DNA of 64,000 nt from Pseudomonadota bacterium (lineage in GTDB: Bacteria; Desulfobacterota; Binatia; Binatales; Binataceae): positions 62,001 to 126,000 of the forward strand of contig JAJPIF010000001.1 of the NCBI GenBank assembly GCA_021324885.1, written 5' to 3'. The notes under the pieces are model-generated. The model did not search any database, was not told where the DNA came from, and saw nothing but the letters and a program-made list of their open reading frames with translations. The translations under genes were made by a program, and so were the position numbers. Of this stretch, positions 63,615-64,000 are shown in pieces (position 1 is the stretch's first letter; each line of letters starts with the position of its first letter).

Positions 63615-64000
63615 CCGGCTTGCCTTCCGGTGTCGCGTTAGATAGCCATCTGGTGGACAAAGCTGCCGGCTCAATCGTATGCTGAATGCCCCGCGGGGTC
63701 AGGCCCCAGCCGCAGTCGAATTGGCGAGGTTGCGGACTGCTGAGGCCATCGCGTTCGTAACGGATAATTGCGCCTGGGTCGGATACCGGGTATATCGCCC
63801 GATGGAAGCGTCAGGTTCGACGGTATGGGACTGGTAAAGACCACGCCGATCGGACAGTTGAAAGCGTTGGGGAGGGCGCCACTGCCCGGACCGGCAAGCC
63901 GTCAGGCCCGGTGCCGCGTTGCGAATATTCCGGCGACCAAATCAAACCGCGGCTTGCTCGCGTTTGCCGGCGCGAGTCCGCCACGTTCATCTGCCGCGCC
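63615..64000. other. Right edge: unresolved, possibly degraded coding
   Basis: No confident gene. A minus frame ending at TGA 63701-63699 reads a natural-looking C-terminus (GRYTRYPTQAQLSVTNAMAS) but has no start and an upstream stop at 63944-63942. A plus frame 63679-63837 (52 codons) also looks plausible. Frame breaks suggest either a decayed gene entering from the right or non-coding DNA. Confidence 0.3.

Noticed and set aside
1-64000. tRNA, rRNA, CRISPR array, insertion sequence
   Set aside because: No cloverleaf with a GTTCGANTC arm outside coding regions, no repeat-spacer series and no transposase or terminal inverted repeats were seen by eye.

Overview
This window looks like chromosome from a GC-rich, Gram-negative, probably uncultured bacterium. 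The envelope genes (a beta-barrel porin, an AsmA-family protein, a lipobox lipoprotein, periplasmic PstS) imply an outer membrane. The gene set (ThyX, 1,600-residue NAD-glutamate dehydrogenase, quinone-type PyrD, flippase-like protein, DUF35/thiolase-like pair) would fit a deltaproteobacterial or Binatota-like soil lineage; that placement is inference. No rRNA, tRNA, CRISPR array or insertion sequence was recognised. Genes are dense, in short operons on both strands.

Region 1 (1-8934, minus strand) is a phospho-signalling island. In transcription order it encodes a VWA protein, a zinc-ribbon/FHA protein, a Ser/Thr kinase with a C-terminal FHA domain, a zinc-ribbon/pseudokinase/PP2C phosphatase fusion, a membrane receptor kinase with a duplicated extracytoplasmic domain, and a multi-TM FHA protein cut by the window edge. 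Region 2 (9258-16535) holds a thiolase-like/DUF35 pair, a PAS-DHp-REC protein that lacks its ATPase domain, a MoxR ATPase, a serine hydrolase, an Fe-S uracil-DNA glycosylase, a DUF309 protein and ThyX. Region 3 (16686-27229) holds PyrD, AsmA, a Ppx/GppA phosphatase with an HD domain followed by two thymidylate-kinase-like paralogues (the second with an altered P-loop), an Smr protein, and a P-type ATPase broken by a frameshift.

Region 4 (27234-36531) has the F0 genes atpE-atpB-atpI-atpZ behind hemL, the dnaA-dnaN pair with an AT-rich, dyad-rich leader, a small excisionase-type HTH gene, a divergent YchF/Obg-like GTPase and a flippase-like membrane protein. Region 5 (36528-51876) is mostly housekeeping and metabolism: a DUF4412 protein, acyl-CoA carboxylase beta subunit, MutS2, alcohol dehydrogenase plus cupin, Nudix, NAD-GDH, a TrmA/RumA-type RNA methyltransferase, a Rieske protein and a Memo-like protein.

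Region 6 (52033-64000) is envelope and transport: a stand-alone cysteine-free HMA-like protein, a 27-residue hydrophobic microprotein tail-to-tail with a Ca-type P-ATPase carrying the same HMA-like domain, an SbmA/BacA-type ABC transporter, then a phosphate-responsive stretch. There an ArsR-family gene and pstS are each preceded by arrays of 11-bp repeats with the 7+4 geometry of Pho boxes. Next come a small exported protein, a large porin and two tandem BamE-like exported paralogues.

Best candidates for new biology: the kinase/pseudokinase/FHA/VWA island, the Pho-box-controlled ArsR gene, the P-ATPase-linked microprotein and HMA-like module, and the Ppx-Tmk-Tmk' cluster.
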